DNA of 64,000 bases from Gammaproteobacteria bacterium. GTDB taxonomy: Bacteria > Pseudomonadota > Gammaproteobacteria > JADZEE01. The notes beneath the pieces are model-generated. The model made no database searches and was not told where the DNA came from. It was given only the letters and a program-made list of their open reading frames with translations. The stretch is from the NCBI GenBank assembly GCA_020850735.1, contig JADZEE010000031.1:40678-104677 (forward strand), read 5' to 3'. Position numbers and translations under genes: made by a program. Positions within the stretch are counted from its first letter, which is position 1. Every line of letters starts with the position of its first letter. Shown here in pieces: positions 36,439 to 45,222 of the stretch.

Positions 36439-37184
36439 GGGCCTCGTCCTCGCCGATGGTGCGCTACGTTGTGACGCCCCGGCGCGCGCGCTACACACCG
36501 GTGCGATTGCCCCTCGGGTTCCGCGCACGCAGGCGCCGGTACCGTTGCGACTGCCGATCCGCGCAGGAGTGCGCCAGGGCTAATTGTAGGACGATTATAT
36601 ACGAAACAGTTGTCTGAGCTAGCTCGGCCTGCGGGCGGGGCGTCTGCCCGCGGGGACCGGACCCCGGCACGGATCGGCGCGCCACACGGCGGATACCGTG
36701 GCGCCGGACGGCGCCCGTACGCTCGCCTGCGAATCAGGGATCCGGTGGCAGGCGGTCGAGGATTGGGCAGGTAGCCGTGGGCGTGCAGCATTTCCCCGCC
36801 CATGCGTACGATGCCGGGCTCGGCCTCGATACCGAGCCCGGAGACGATGCGGTTACACATGTTCGCGAGCGCGATCACGCAGGCCACGTGCACCAGCGCG
36901 GTTTCGTCCCGACCCGCGACAGGCACGGCGTCGACGTCGGCGCGGCGGATACCGCCGGGCCGCTCGGTGAGGGCCCGTGCATGGTCGAGCACCGGCCGCA
37001 TGGGCGCTACGACCTCATCTGCGCCGCGGCCGGCGAGCAGCGTGTCGACCAGCGCCGGTGACGCCCCGTAACGTTCGACGACGATGCTGTGCGACGCCAG
37101 GCAGAAATCGCAGCCGTTGAGCGCCGACACGTACGTAAACACGAATTCACGCTGCAGCGGCGGCAACGGCGACGGGCCGCGCAT
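36435..37184 (-). CDS. AhpD-like/carboxymuconolactone decarboxylase-fold protein, boundaries doubtful
   Basis: The conserved core (MRGPSPLPPLQREFVFTYVS, NGCDFCLASHS, a helix-rich ALVHVACVIALANMCNRIVSGLG) is an AhpD-type peroxidase-like fold with the CxxC and nearby His of an active thiol site. Both ends are odd. Similarity seems to begin before the first start codon: the frame upstream reads RARLSEHHPG then SRPLIEYTEQV, without ATG, GTG or TTG. After HGYLPNP the frame runs on for about 100 Arg-rich residues into the Rieske promoter. A 1-bp shift would instead end at 36734 as ILDRLPPDP. A degraded or frameshifted gene is likely. Confidence 0.5.
   Translation of the reverse strand: MRGPSPLPPLQREFVFTYVSALNGCDFCLASHSIVVERYGASPALVDTLLAGRGADEVVAPMRPVLDHARALTERPGGIRRADVDAVPVAGRDETALVHVACVIALANMCNRIVSGLGIEAEPGIVRMGGEMLHAHGYLPNPRPPATGSLIRRRAYGRRPAPRYPPCGAPIRAGVRSPRADAPPAGRASSDNCFVYNRPTISPGALLRGSAVATVPAPACAEPEGQSHRCVARAPGRHNVAHHRRGRGP
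36581..36605 (-). promoter_or_regulatory. AT-rich promoter island with TTGTAGGACGA box
   Basis: TTGTAGGACGA at 36584-36594 fits TNGTNNNACNA and is the exact reverse complement of the box at 15547. It lies about 145 bp before the second Rieske start in an otherwise GC-rich region. TATATAC and a TTGTCTGA element (36610) follow. Confidence 0.6.
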
Positions 37185-37597
37185 GACCTGCTCGGTGTAT
37201 TCGATGAGCGGGCGCGACAGCCCGGGATGGTGTTCGGAGAGCCTGGCTCGGCCCGGATCCAGCCGCAGACCGGGCCTACGATCCAGACGTCGGGCACGGC
37301 TGGCGTCGCCGGCATGGCCACCGTTCCCGCAGCCGGGCCCGCGCTACCGGCGAACGTACAGGACCCGCCGGTACCCATCCATCCGCATCTGGCGGTCGCG
37401 CCGATCCGCAGCTGCTACGGCCGTCGATTCCGATCCGGCGCCCGTCTTCCTGCACTAGTATGCAGCGAACGCGGTACGTGACCGGCATCGGGCCGGAACC
37501 TGCGGGTCGTGGCGAGGCGAGCGTCGCGCGGCGCAGCCGGCATACGATAGCCTTTGCGAGAGAACAGGGGGTGCTCGCACCCCCGCGGGAGATGACG
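37185..37597. other. Intergenic region, mostly unassigned
   Basis: The first 100 bp continue the AhpD-like reading frame without a start codon. The remainder shows no protein-like frame. Near the end are a TACGAT patch at about 37542 that could be a -10 element and the GGGGGTGC palindrome just before the hydrolase gene. Confidence 0.4.
37567..37584. promoter_or_regulatory. GGGGGTGC/GCACCCCC palindrome before the hydrolase start
   Basis: A perfect 8-bp inverted repeat with a 2-bp centre, ending at the ribosome site of the alpha/beta hydrolase. The spacing is too tight for a stable hairpin loop, so an operator is more likely than an attenuator. Confidence 0.4.
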
Positions 37598-38434
37598 ATG
37601 TCCTGGAACGAAACCATAACCGGTGCACGCAGCGGCGAGGTCGACGCCTGCGGCGTGCGTACACGCTATTACACCGCGGGTGACGACGGCCCGATCGCCG
37701 TCCTCGTGCACGGTGGCGGCGCCGGCGCCGACAGCGTCGGCAACTGGCGCGGCGTGCTGGCGCTGCTCGCTCAGAACCTGCGCGTGTACGCCATCGACAT
37801 GGTCGGTTTCGGCCGCAGCAGCAAACCCGATCCCGCGGCGTGCCCGTACACCCAGCAGCGGCGCGTCGAGCACGTCATCGCGACCATCGAAGCGCTCGGG
37901 CTCGAGCGCGTCAACCTGGTCGGCAACTCCATGGGCGGCATGACATCGATGGGCGTCGCGATCGAACGGCCGGACCTCGTCGATCGCGTCGTACTCGTGG
38001 GCAGCGCCGGGATCCGCACGCCGATGAACGAGGAGCTCGAGTCCATCCTGAACTACGATTTCAGTATCGACGGCATGCGCCGCATGGTCCGGGGCCTGAC
38101 GTATCCCGATTTCAACGTCGACATGGACCTGATCGAGTACCGCTACGCACGCTCGATCGAGCCCGACAGCCGGACCGCCTATCACGCCATCATGGCCTGG
38201 ATCGGTGACCGGGGTGGTCTGTACTACCCGCAGGACTACATCGCCCGGCTCGGGCGACCGGCGCTCGTCGTTCAGGGCAAGCTCGACCGCGTCGTGCCGC
38301 TGTCGTCAGCCTACCGCTTGCTCGAGCTCATCGACGATTCGTGGGGCTACATCCTCCCGCGCTGCGGTCACTGGCCCATGATCGAGCAAACGCGCGAGTT
38401 CGCGCGCGCGACCCTCGACTTCCTGCTCCCCTGA
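37598..38434 (+). CDS. Alpha/beta hydrolase, meta-cleavage-product hydrolase-like
   Basis: 278 residues. Oxyanion-hole HGGGAGADS, nucleophile Ser111 in GNSMGG, acid Asp in QGKLDRVVP and His in RCGHWPMIEQ: a full triad. The resemblance is to DmpD/BphD-type hydrolases that split ring-fission products. The ATG at 37598 was chosen because GGGAG lies 7 bp upstream; an ATG two codons earlier overlaps the site. The stop codon TGA lies inside the left arm of a REP-like palindrome that begins at 38431. Confidence 0.85.
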   Translation: MSWNETITGARSGEVDACGVRTRYYTAGDDGPIAVLVHGGGAGADSVGNWRGVLALLAQNLRVYAIDMVGFGRSSKPDPAACPYTQQRRVEHVIATIEALGLERVNLVGNSMGGMTSMGVAIERPDLVDRVVLVGSAGIRTPMNEELESILNYDFSIDGMRRMVRGLTYPDFNVDMDLIEYRYARSIEPDSRTAYHAIMAWIGDRGGLYYPQDYIARLGRPALVVQGKLDRVVPLSSAYRLLELIDDSWGYILPRCGHWPMIEQTREFARATLDFLLP

Positions 38435-38542
38435 AAACCGGGGTCAGAGTCGAATTCTCGTCCCGATTGCCAATAGCAGGTTCCGGGATCAAACGCCTAC
38501 CGTCTGTCACGGTAAAAATTCGACTCTGACCCCGGTTTTCAG
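38431..38542. repeat. REP-like palindromic repeat, copy A
   Basis: Two perfect 26-bp inverted arms, 38431-38456 and 38517-38542, each built on AACCGGGGTCAGAGTCGAAT, with a 60-bp centre. The same arm occurs at 44446 and 45223. It lies between convergent genes: it supplies the hydrolase stop codon and ends 6 bp before the SDR stop. Repeats of this type are known with REP-associated (Y1) transposases, none of which is in the window. It probably also works as a two-way terminator. Confidence 0.85.
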
Positions 38543-38547
38543 GGGCT

Positions 38548-39324
38548 TCAGCGGATGGTGAAGCCGCCGTCCAGCACGAGATCGACGCCGGTGGCGAAGG
38601 CGGCGGCGTCGCTCGCGAGGTAGACCACGCCGGCGGCAATTTCCTCGGCCGTCGCCAGCCGCCCCATGGGATGCAGGCGACCGATGGCGGCGAGACCGTC
38701 GTCGAGGGCGACGCCCTGCTCGCTCAGGAAACGTTCGAGCGCCGGCGTGCGCACGAAGCCCGGACTGACGCAGTTGACGCGGATGCCGTAACCGGCTTCC
38801 GCGCAATGCAGCGCGGCGGAACGCGTGAGATGGCGCAGACCCGCTTTCGACGCGCAGTACGCAGTCTGTCCGCCGTCGGCGACCACACCCATGACCGAGC
38901 CGATATTGATGATGGCACCACCGTGCCCCGCCGTGCGCATGGCCTCGATGGCGTACTTGATGCCGAGGAATGCGCCATGAAGGTTGACGGCGACGACGTC
39001 GCACCATTCCGCGTAGCTCGTCTCCTCGATATTCTTCGGTAACGGCCGCTCGGCGTTGTTGACCAGCACGTCGAGACGGCCGTGACCGACCAGCGTCGAC
39101 TCCATGACCCGGCGCCAGTCGTCCTCGACCGTGACGTCGAGGCGGACGAACTCGGCGCGCGCTTCGACCTTGGCGAGCGCATCGAGCACGTCTTCCTCGT
39201 GCCCGCTTTCGTGATGGGTGACGACCAGGGCCGCACCCTCGCGCGCCAGTGCCAGCGCGCTTGCCGCCCCGATGCCCGCCACCGCACCGGTCACCAGGGC
39301 TACTTTACCGGTAAGCTTGTCCAC
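38548..39324 (-). CDS. Short-chain dehydrogenase/reductase
   Basis: 258 residues, classical SDR: TGAVAGIG cofactor loop, NNAE, the catalytic Ser in NIGSVMG and YCASK. An NAD(P)-dependent alcohol or ketone oxidoreductase of unknown substrate. It starts with GTG at 39324, overlapping the last 25 bp of the upstream flavoenzyme, so the pair is coupled. No ATG fits the family start. Confidence 0.88.
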   Translation of the reverse strand: MDKLTGKVALVTGAVAGIGAASALALAREGAALVVTHHESGHEEDVLDALAKVEARAEFVRLDVTVEDDWRRVMESTLVGHGRLDVLVNNAERPLPKNIEETSYAEWCDVVAVNLHGAFLGIKYAIEAMRTAGHGGAIINIGSVMGVVADGGQTAYCASKAGLRHLTRSAALHCAEAGYGIRVNCVSPGFVRTPALERFLSEQGVALDDGLAAIGRLHPMGRLATAEEIAAGVVYLASDAAAFATGVDLVLDGGFTIR

Positions 39325-41429
39325 GCCGGTCTCTGTGCCCCCTGGGTGCCGGCGATGTCCGCCTGCACTGCGCTCAGCACGTAGTCATCCCAGCCATCGA
39401 GCGCACCGGTCTGAATGTAGCGTGCCTCGGTATCGATGAGCTCCCGGCCGGCGAGCTCCGCCTCGTACAGCGCGCGATCCAGATCGCGCGGCGCGAGACA
39501 GTCGCCGATGCGATGCACCTTCGCGACCCGGGCGCTCAATTCGCCGTACAGCGGTGCATGTGCCGTCGCGCCGCAGGCGAGCACGTAGGTGTTGATGCCG
39601 CGCAGCCGCTGCTCCTGACCCGTATACAGATTGTAAATGACGGCGGTCGCGCCCTCGAGCGCGCGCACCCAGGAGTTGGCAAGCACTTCCAGTCCCTTGC
39701 CGAACACGTCTGCGTACAGCAGTGCCTGTTCCAGCGTCTGGCCGGTAAACGGGGCAAACTGGGGAAAACGCGTGATCACCCGTACCTTGTGGCCGCGCTC
39801 GAGCAGAAACTGAATCGTGCCGGCGGCGTAACGCGTGCCGTCGTCGTCCAGCACGAGCACGCTCTTGCCGGCCTTGCGCGGCGACTTGAGCACGTCCCAG
39901 ACGGTAACGACGTTATTCTGCCCGACCCCGGGCAGCACCGGCACGAACGGTGCGGCGACCGAGTAGCCGTCGCGCCGCGGCACGGCACCGGTCGCGAGCA
40001 CCACGCCGTCGGGCTTGTCGGCGAGAATCGCAGCGGCAGTGGCGAGCGTGCCCAGACGCACCCGCACCTTGCAGCGCTTGAGCTTGGCAGCGAGATCGGC
40101 GACCAGCGGTTCGAACGAACGGCGCCGCGGCTGCTTCAGCAGCAGGTTCACCTGGCCGCCCAGCCGGGCCGCTGCCTCGTAGAGCGTGACCTTGTGGCCG
40201 CGCGCGGCGAGCAAGCAGGCGGCACGCATCCCGGCCGGACCACCGCCGACCACCACCCAACGGCCGGGACGGTCCGACGGAACGAGTGTATCGCTGCCGA
40301 ATACTTCCTCCCGACCGGCGGCCGGATTCACGGTGCAAGCGATGGGCGCGGCGCGGTACAGGCGGCTGATGCAACCCTGGTTGCACCGGATGCAGTGGGT
40401 GATGTGAGCACTCCTGCGCTCCTTGATCTTGCGCGCGAATGCGGGATCGGCGAGCAGGGCGCGCGTCATGGCTACGGCGTCGGCCTTACCCGTGGCGACG
40501 ATCCGCGCCGCCATCTGCGCCTGCACGATCGCGCCGGAGACGATGACGGGCACCTTGATCGACGCTTTCACGCGCGCGGCCGCCGTCACCAGCCAGCCTT
40601 CCGGCAGATCTGCCGGCGGCACTTCATACGCATAGCTGTGACAGGTACCGCCGGCGAGCGCGACGTAGTCGACCAGGCCGGTTGCGACAAAACGTTGCGC
40701 GACCTCGGCCGCTTCCGCGGCGCCATCCCCGCCGGGCACCTGTTCGTCCGCGCACAGACGGATACCGACGGCGAAGTCACGTCCCACCCGGGCGCGTACA
40801 CGCTGCAGCACCTCGAGCGGAAACCGCATCCGATTCTCGAGGCTGCCGCCGTACTCGTCGGTGCGCTGATTGTAGATGCGCGAAAGAAATTGGTGCAGCA
40901 GGTGACCGTTGGCCATGTGTATCTCGGTGCCGTCGAATCCGGACTCACGCGCGACGGCCGCGGCATCGGCCCAGCCGGAAGCCAGATCCTCGAGATCGTC
41001 GGCGTCCATGGGTTTCGGGGTCTCGCCCCAGACCGGTGATTTCATGTCGCACGAGGACAGCAGGTGGCGGTAGTCGTCGGTGGCGACGGCGCTGGCCTGG
41101 GAACCGAAATGATTGTGTTGCACGAAGATCTTCGCGCCACTGCCGTGTACGACGTCGGTGAGGACGCGATCGCGTTTGACGTTCTCGCGCAGGTAACTGA
41201 ACGCGTAGCCTCGGCAGGGCGCGCCCGAATGCGGATGCACGAGCCGGTTACCGGCGATGATGAGGCCGACGCCACCGCGCGCGATCTCGCGCAGAAAGTA
41301 CACGTGCCGCTTGCTGATCAGGCCGTCCGGAATGCTGAAAACCTCGGCGGTCGCGGCCATCACCAACCGGTTGGGGATCTCGACCGGTCCGATGCGCAGC
41401 GGTTTGAAAAGCGCCTTGTTCGTGCTCAT
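39300..41429 (-). CDS. Old-Yellow-type flavin/[4Fe-4S] oxidoreductase (2,4-dienoyl-CoA reductase family)
   Basis: 709 residues. An N-terminal FMN TIM barrel (LFKPLRIGPVEIPNRLVMAA, HMANGHLLHQFLSR, TDEYGGSLENR) is followed by a CIRCNQGC...C iron-sulfur site near residue 345. Then come FAD/NAD(P)-binding domains (VVVGGGPAGMRAA, GTRYAAGTIQFLLERG). Relatives reduce activated C=C bonds in dienoyl-CoA, steroids, bile acids or trimethylamine-like compounds. ATG 41429 has GGAGG about 10 bp upstream. It forms a two-gene unit with the SDR gene, which suits stepwise reduction or oxidation of a ring or enone. Confidence 0.92.
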   Translation of the reverse strand: MSTNKALFKPLRIGPVEIPNRLVMAATAEVFSIPDGLISKRHVYFLREIARGGVGLIIAGNRLVHPHSGAPCRGYAFSYLRENVKRDRVLTDVVHGSGAKIFVQHNHFGSQASAVATDDYRHLLSSCDMKSPVWGETPKPMDADDLEDLASGWADAAAVARESGFDGTEIHMANGHLLHQFLSRIYNQRTDEYGGSLENRMRFPLEVLQRVRARVGRDFAVGIRLCADEQVPGGDGAAEAAEVAQRFVATGLVDYVALAGGTCHSYAYEVPPADLPEGWLVTAAARVKASIKVPVIVSGAIVQAQMAARIVATGKADAVAMTRALLADPAFARKIKERRSAHITHCIRCNQGCISRLYRAAPIACTVNPAAGREEVFGSDTLVPSDRPGRWVVVGGGPAGMRAACLLAARGHKVTLYEAAARLGGQVNLLLKQPRRRSFEPLVADLAAKLKRCKVRVRLGTLATAAAILADKPDGVVLATGAVPRRDGYSVAAPFVPVLPGVGQNNVVTVWDVLKSPRKAGKSVLVLDDDGTRYAAGTIQFLLERGHKVRVITRFPQFAPFTGQTLEQALLYADVFGKGLEVLANSWVRALEGATAVIYNLYTGQEQRLRGINTYVLACGATAHAPLYGELSARVAKVHRIGDCLAPRDLDRALYEAELAGRELIDTEARYIQTGALDGWDDYVLSAVQADIAGTQGAQRPAWTSLPVK

Positions 41430-42365
41430 GAATTCACGTTCCTCCGTTGGCGGCGACTGCTCCTGTGCGCGCGGACGCGGATGCACTCGACAGGCGCGGC
41501 ACCTGCTGCCCGGTCAGACGAACGCGCCGGTGCGCCGGACAACCAGGACCGGGGCACCGTGGCATCGGATCACGCATCGATGCGCAGGCGCGGAACCCGT
41601 CGCAGCGCAGTCGCGCCGCCAACCGGCTCACGCGGTCGCGGGAGCAGGCGTGCTGCGCGCCGCCATCGCCACCCGGCGCACGAATCGCCGGCGCCAACGT
41701 CCCCATCCCGCGAACGCCCGTCCCGGTAAACGCAGCACATTCGGCAATACCCGGACGCACCGGCATCGCGGCGTTCGTACGGAGCCGGGGTTGCCGAGCA
41801 TTACACGCGCCTTCGCGCGATCGATCAACCGCACTGCCGCGGCCTGATCCACGGCCGACCGGCACTGCTGCAAGGACTGACGCTCCAACGCGTCAGGCGC
41901 AAACCGACAGGACGCCGGCGGTCGTGAGGAAACGGCGGGTGGCCTGCGACCGGCGCGGGCGTGCGCTCTGGCGGGCGTCGACGAACGCAATCCGTGCCGG
42001 CCGGCAACCTCGCCGGAGACGGACGCCGGCGCACCGGACGCCTACCGGGACAGCGGCCGGGTCGACGATCGTGACCCGTGCGGCTGTGACGCCCCGCTCG
42101 CGGCCCCGCCCATGGCCGGCGGACGGACGGGTGCCGGCGGAGCAAACCCGCGTCGCTCACGGGCAGACAGGTGCCGTGACAGTGGCGTCGGCGCGCTTGC
42201 CGAGTGCTTCCCGCACCGTGTCCGGCTACGCCGGCGCCCGGGCGCGGTTCGTATACAGTCGCGCCCCTGCGCGCTACCATTTCCGACCCGCCACCGCGGG
42301 CCGTTCACGCGGATGGACCGCGGGCGCGGGACCGCAGACCGGGAACAGACACTGGAGAGGACCGT
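41430..42365. other. 936-bp gap without a recognisable gene
   Basis: Several frames are open because of high GC, but all translate to Arg/Ala/Pro-rich sequence with no motif. A short reverse-strand piece near 41760-41930 (DALERQSLQQCRSAVDQAAAV) looks somewhat protein-like and could be gene debris; I cannot name it. TTCGTATACAG near 42247 may be part of the promoter for the following gene. Confidence 0.35.
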
Positions 42366-43109
42366 ATGAGCAAGCGCATCAAGATGATTTTTCCGGTGCC
42401 GATGACCGAGCACACCCGGGAAATGGTCGAGTCGCAGGTGCCGCCGGAATTGATCCGGCCGGGTTTCGAGGTTCAGTTCGTCGGTTCGAAGCGGCTGATG
42501 TCGCTCGCCAACAGCTATTACGACCTGTCCGTCATGGAGATGATCGTGCTCGAGGCGGGGATGCAGGCGGAGGCGGAAGGGTTCGACGCCGTGTGCATCA
42601 ACACGGTCAGCGACTCGGCGCTGTACTCGCTGCGCTCGCGCCTCACCATCCCGGTGATCTCCCCCGGGCAGAGCGCTTTTCACGTCGCCTGCATGCTGGG
42701 GCACAAGTTCTCCATCGTCACCATGTGGGACGAATGGAAACCGATGTACCGCAAGACGCTGCGCGACTACGGCCTCGAACAGCGGCTCGCCTCGGTGCGC
42801 GCGATCAACGTCCGGCCGGACGTGCAGGAACTGCTTGCCGGCAAGGAGGAAATCGTGTTCGGCAAGCTCGAGACGGCTGCCCGCCAGGCCATCGAGGAAG
42901 ATGGCGCCGACGTCATCGTGCTCGGCTCGACGACCATGCACCAATCCCACCGCTTTCTCGTCGAACATCTGCCCGTACCGGTCATCAATCCGGGCGTTCT
43001 TGCCTACAAGCTCTGCGAACTGTTTCTCGACCTCGGCCTGACCCACTCCAAGCACGCGTTCCCGGCGCCGGAGCGACTCCAGGACGAGTTGTTGTTCCCG
43101 GCGGTCTGA
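42366..43109 (+). CDS. Asp/Glu/hydantoin racemase-fold protein lacking both catalytic cysteines
   Basis: 247 residues: IKMIFPVPMTEHTREM, FDAVCINTVSDSALYSLRS, PVISPGQSAF, DVIVLGSTTMHQS, PVPVINPGVLAYKLCELF. The two positions that carry the racemase cysteines (usually ACxxDP and LGCAGM) read NTVSDS and LGSTTM here, so it is unlikely to be a normal racemase. It could be a lyase, isomerase or decarboxylase of the same fold. The start at 42366 has GGAGAGG upstream. It is followed 25 bp later by ribBA on the same strand, so the two may be cotranscribed. Confidence 0.8.
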   Translation: MSKRIKMIFPVPMTEHTREMVESQVPPELIRPGFEVQFVGSKRLMSLANSYYDLSVMEMIVLEAGMQAEAEGFDAVCINTVSDSALYSLRSRLTIPVISPGQSAFHVACMLGHKFSIVTMWDEWKPMYRKTLRDYGLEQRLASVRAINVRPDVQELLAGKEEIVFGKLETAARQAIEEDGADVIVLGSTTMHQSHRFLVEHLPVPVINPGVLAYKLCELFLDLGLTHSKHAFPAPERLQDELLFPAV

Positions 43110-43134
43110 GCCCGGCACCGGTGAGCCAGCGCGT

Positions 43135-44400
43135 ATGAGCATCGCCAGCATTCCCGAGGTGCTCGAAGAGCTGCGCCAGGGCCGCATGATCATTCTCGTA
43201 GACGATCCCGATCGCGAAAACGAGGGCGATCTGGCCATGCTCGCCGAGCACGTGACCCCGCAAGCCATCAACTTCATGGCGACCGAGGGCTGCGGCCTCA
43301 TCTGTCTGGCCATGAACGCGGCCGACTGTGATCGCCTGCAGCTTTATCCGCAGGCCAACCGCAACACCAACCCGCTGTCCACGGCGTTCACCGTCTCCAT
43401 CGATGCGGTCCGATCCGACACCCGCGCCATCAGTGCAGCGGGCCGGGCGCACACCATTCGCCTCGCCTGCGATCCGGGAGCCACGGCGGACGACTTCCGC
43501 CGGCCCGGCCACGTCTTCCCGCTGCGCGCCCGCGAAGGCGGTGTGCTCGTGCGCGAAGGGCAGACCGAGGGCATCGTCGATCTCGCCCGCCTGGCCGGCG
43601 GTCGTGCGGCCGGCGTGATCTGCGAAATCATGAACGAGGACGGCACGATGGCACGCATGCCGCAGCTCGAGGAGTTCTCGCACAAGCACGGCCTCAAGAT
43701 CGCGACCATCGAGAGCCTGATCGCCTACCGGCGTCGCAACGAGCTGCTCATTGAGCCGATCGAGACCGATGTGCCGATGCCGACCACCTTCGGCGAATTC
43801 AGAGCGCACCTGTTCCGCTCCAAAATCGACGACAAGGAACACGTGGCGCTGACGATCGGCATGCCGGAGCCCGACGTGTACGGGCGGCGGCCGGCGCTGG
43901 AGGACGTGGCCTACGTACGCGTGCACTCCGAGTGCCTGACCGGCGACGTGTTCCACTCCATGCGCTGCGACTGCGGGCTGCAGCTCGACAAGGCGCTCGC
44001 CATCCTCGGCACCAAGACGCACGGGGTACTGGTGTACATGCGCCAGGAAGGTCGCGGGATCGGCCTGGCGAACAAACTGCGCGCTTACCGGCTGCAGGAC
44101 GAGGGCCTGGACACCGTCGAGGCGAACCAGGCGCTCGGATTTCCGCCCGACCTGCGCGAATACGGCATCGGTGCCCAGATCCTGCACAACCTCGGCGTGC
44201 GGCGCATGACGCTGCTCACCAACAATCCGAAAAAGATGCACGGTCTGGCAGGTTACGGCCTCGAGCTGGTCGGCCAGGAACCGCTGGAAACGTCTCCGAA
44301 CGCCGCCAACATCCGCTATCTGCGCGCCAAGCGGGACAAGCTCGGCCACACCTTCAGCGACATCGACGCCCACCTCGACGAACCCGGCGGTACCGACTGA
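43135..44400 (+). CDS. ribBA: Bifunctional DHBP synthase/GTP cyclohydrolase II
   Basis: 421 residues. The N-terminal RibB domain (DDPDRENEGDL acidic metal site, GCGLICLAM, GHVFPLRA) makes 3,4-dihydroxy-2-butanone 4-phosphate. The C-terminal RibA domain (HSECLTGDVFHSMRCDCG zinc site, RQEGRGIGLANKLRAY) opens GTP. Both begin riboflavin synthesis; one branch intermediate, 5-amino-6-ribitylaminouracil, is also a substrate of the FO synthase at 547. Lack of other rib genes nearby suggests an extra copy serving flavin-rich catabolism. Confidence 0.96.
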   Translation: MSIASIPEVLEELRQGRMIILVDDPDRENEGDLAMLAEHVTPQAINFMATEGCGLICLAMNAADCDRLQLYPQANRNTNPLSTAFTVSIDAVRSDTRAISAAGRAHTIRLACDPGATADDFRRPGHVFPLRAREGGVLVREGQTEGIVDLARLAGGRAAGVICEIMNEDGTMARMPQLEEFSHKHGLKIATIESLIAYRRRNELLIEPIETDVPMPTTFGEFRAHLFRSKIDDKEHVALTIGMPEPDVYGRRPALEDVAYVRVHSECLTGDVFHSMRCDCGLQLDKALAILGTKTHGVLVYMRQEGRGIGLANKLRAYRLQDEGLDTVEANQALGFPPDLREYGIGAQILHNLGVRRMTLLTNNPKKMHGLAGYGLELVGQEPLETSPNAANIRYLRAKRDKLGHTFSDIDAHLDEPGGTD

Positions 44401-44414
44401 CGGCTCAGGTCATT

Positions 44415-44424
44415 TTGTATACAA
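44415..44424 (+). promoter_or_regulatory. TTGTATACAA palindrome before the flavodoxin gene
   Basis: A perfect 10-bp palindrome in an AT-rich patch, 103 bp before the flavodoxin-like start and 15 bp after ribBA. It equals the centre of the palindrome at 45997, which precedes another operon. Typical of a GntR-type operator with a two-base centre. Confidence 0.5.
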
Positions 44425-44445
44425 TACCCTGAGCTCCCGGCGCTG

Positions 44446-44505
44446 GAACCGGGGTCAGAGTCGAATTTCGGGCTCGCGCCGTCAAACTGGATATTCGACT
44501 CGACC
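44446..44505. repeat. REP-like repeat, copy B (one good arm, one decayed)
   Basis: The left arm GAACCGGGGTCAGAGTCGAA is intact. The right arm is reduced to ATTCGACTCGACC, so the hairpin is weaker than in copies A and C. It lies between the TTGTATACAA operator and the flavodoxin gene, i.e. in its leader. Confidence 0.7.
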
Positions 44506-44526
44506 ACATTGCCGAGGCACAGGAAA

Positions 44527-45207
44527 ATGGCCGTTGTGACCGTCATCTACCACAGCCAGTACCGGGGCGCGACCGAGGCATTGGCGCGGGCGGTGGCGGA
44601 CGGCGCGGCCTCGGTCCCGGATACGGACGTCGCGCAGGTGCGCGTCGAGGACGCCGATAGCCACTGGGAACGCCTGCACGATTCCGATGCCATCGTGTTC
44701 GGCACGCCGACCTATATCGGTGGCGTGTCCGCCCGCTTCAAGGAGTTCATCGAGAAGCTCGCAGGCGAGGTATGGCTCAAGCGCCTGTGGCTGAACAAAA
44801 TCGCGGCCGGCTTCACCGTCTCGGCGGGACGCAGCGGCGACAAGCTCGCCAGTCTGCAGCAGCTCACCATCTTCGCCGCGCAACTGGGGATGATCTGGGT
44901 GCCCGTGCGCATCACGGGCGGCAACTACTCGTCCCGGGGCAGCGAGGACGATCTCAATCGCATGGCCGGGTACCTGGGTGTCATGGCGCAGGCGAACATC
45001 GACGAGCCGTCCGACCTGGCCCCACCCCCCAGCGACATACGCACCGCGCAGATGCACGGCCATCACGTCGCGAGCGTCACCCGCCAGTACGCCTGCGGCC
45101 GGCGCACACTGCCGGTCGATTACGATCAGTGGGCGCTGACCACTGCCCGCACCACGGCGCCGCAACCTGCGAGTCTGTACGATCTCGTTCCGAAACCGGG
45201 CAGCTGA
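44527..45207 (+). CDS. Flavodoxin-fold NAD(P)H:quinone oxidoreductase-like (WrbA family)
   Basis: 226 residues: TVIYHSQYRGATEALARAV (phosphate-binding loop), FGTPTYIGGVSARFKEFIEKL (isoalloxazine loop) and TVSAGRSGDK. An FMN enzyme that reduces quinones by two electrons, protecting against redox cycling. ATG 44527 has AGGAAA directly upstream. The last 50 residues run beyond the usual WrbA length. It is transcribed alone, between two REP-like repeats. Confidence 0.88.
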   Translation: MAVVTVIYHSQYRGATEALARAVADGAASVPDTDVAQVRVEDADSHWERLHDSDAIVFGTPTYIGGVSARFKEFIEKLAGEVWLKRLWLNKIAAGFTVSAGRSGDKLASLQQLTIFAAQLGMIWVPVRITGGNYSSRGSEDDLNRMAGYLGVMAQANIDEPSDLAPPPSDIRTAQMHGHHVASVTRQYACGRRTLPVDYDQWALTTARTTAPQPASLYDLVPKPGS

Positions 45208-45222
45208 ACGCCCGAAAACCGG

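Noticed and set aside
41434..41865. Reverse 143-codon frame in the 936-bp gap
   Set aside because: Starts at the ribosome site of the upstream flavoenzyme, has no motif, and its composition matches chance frames.
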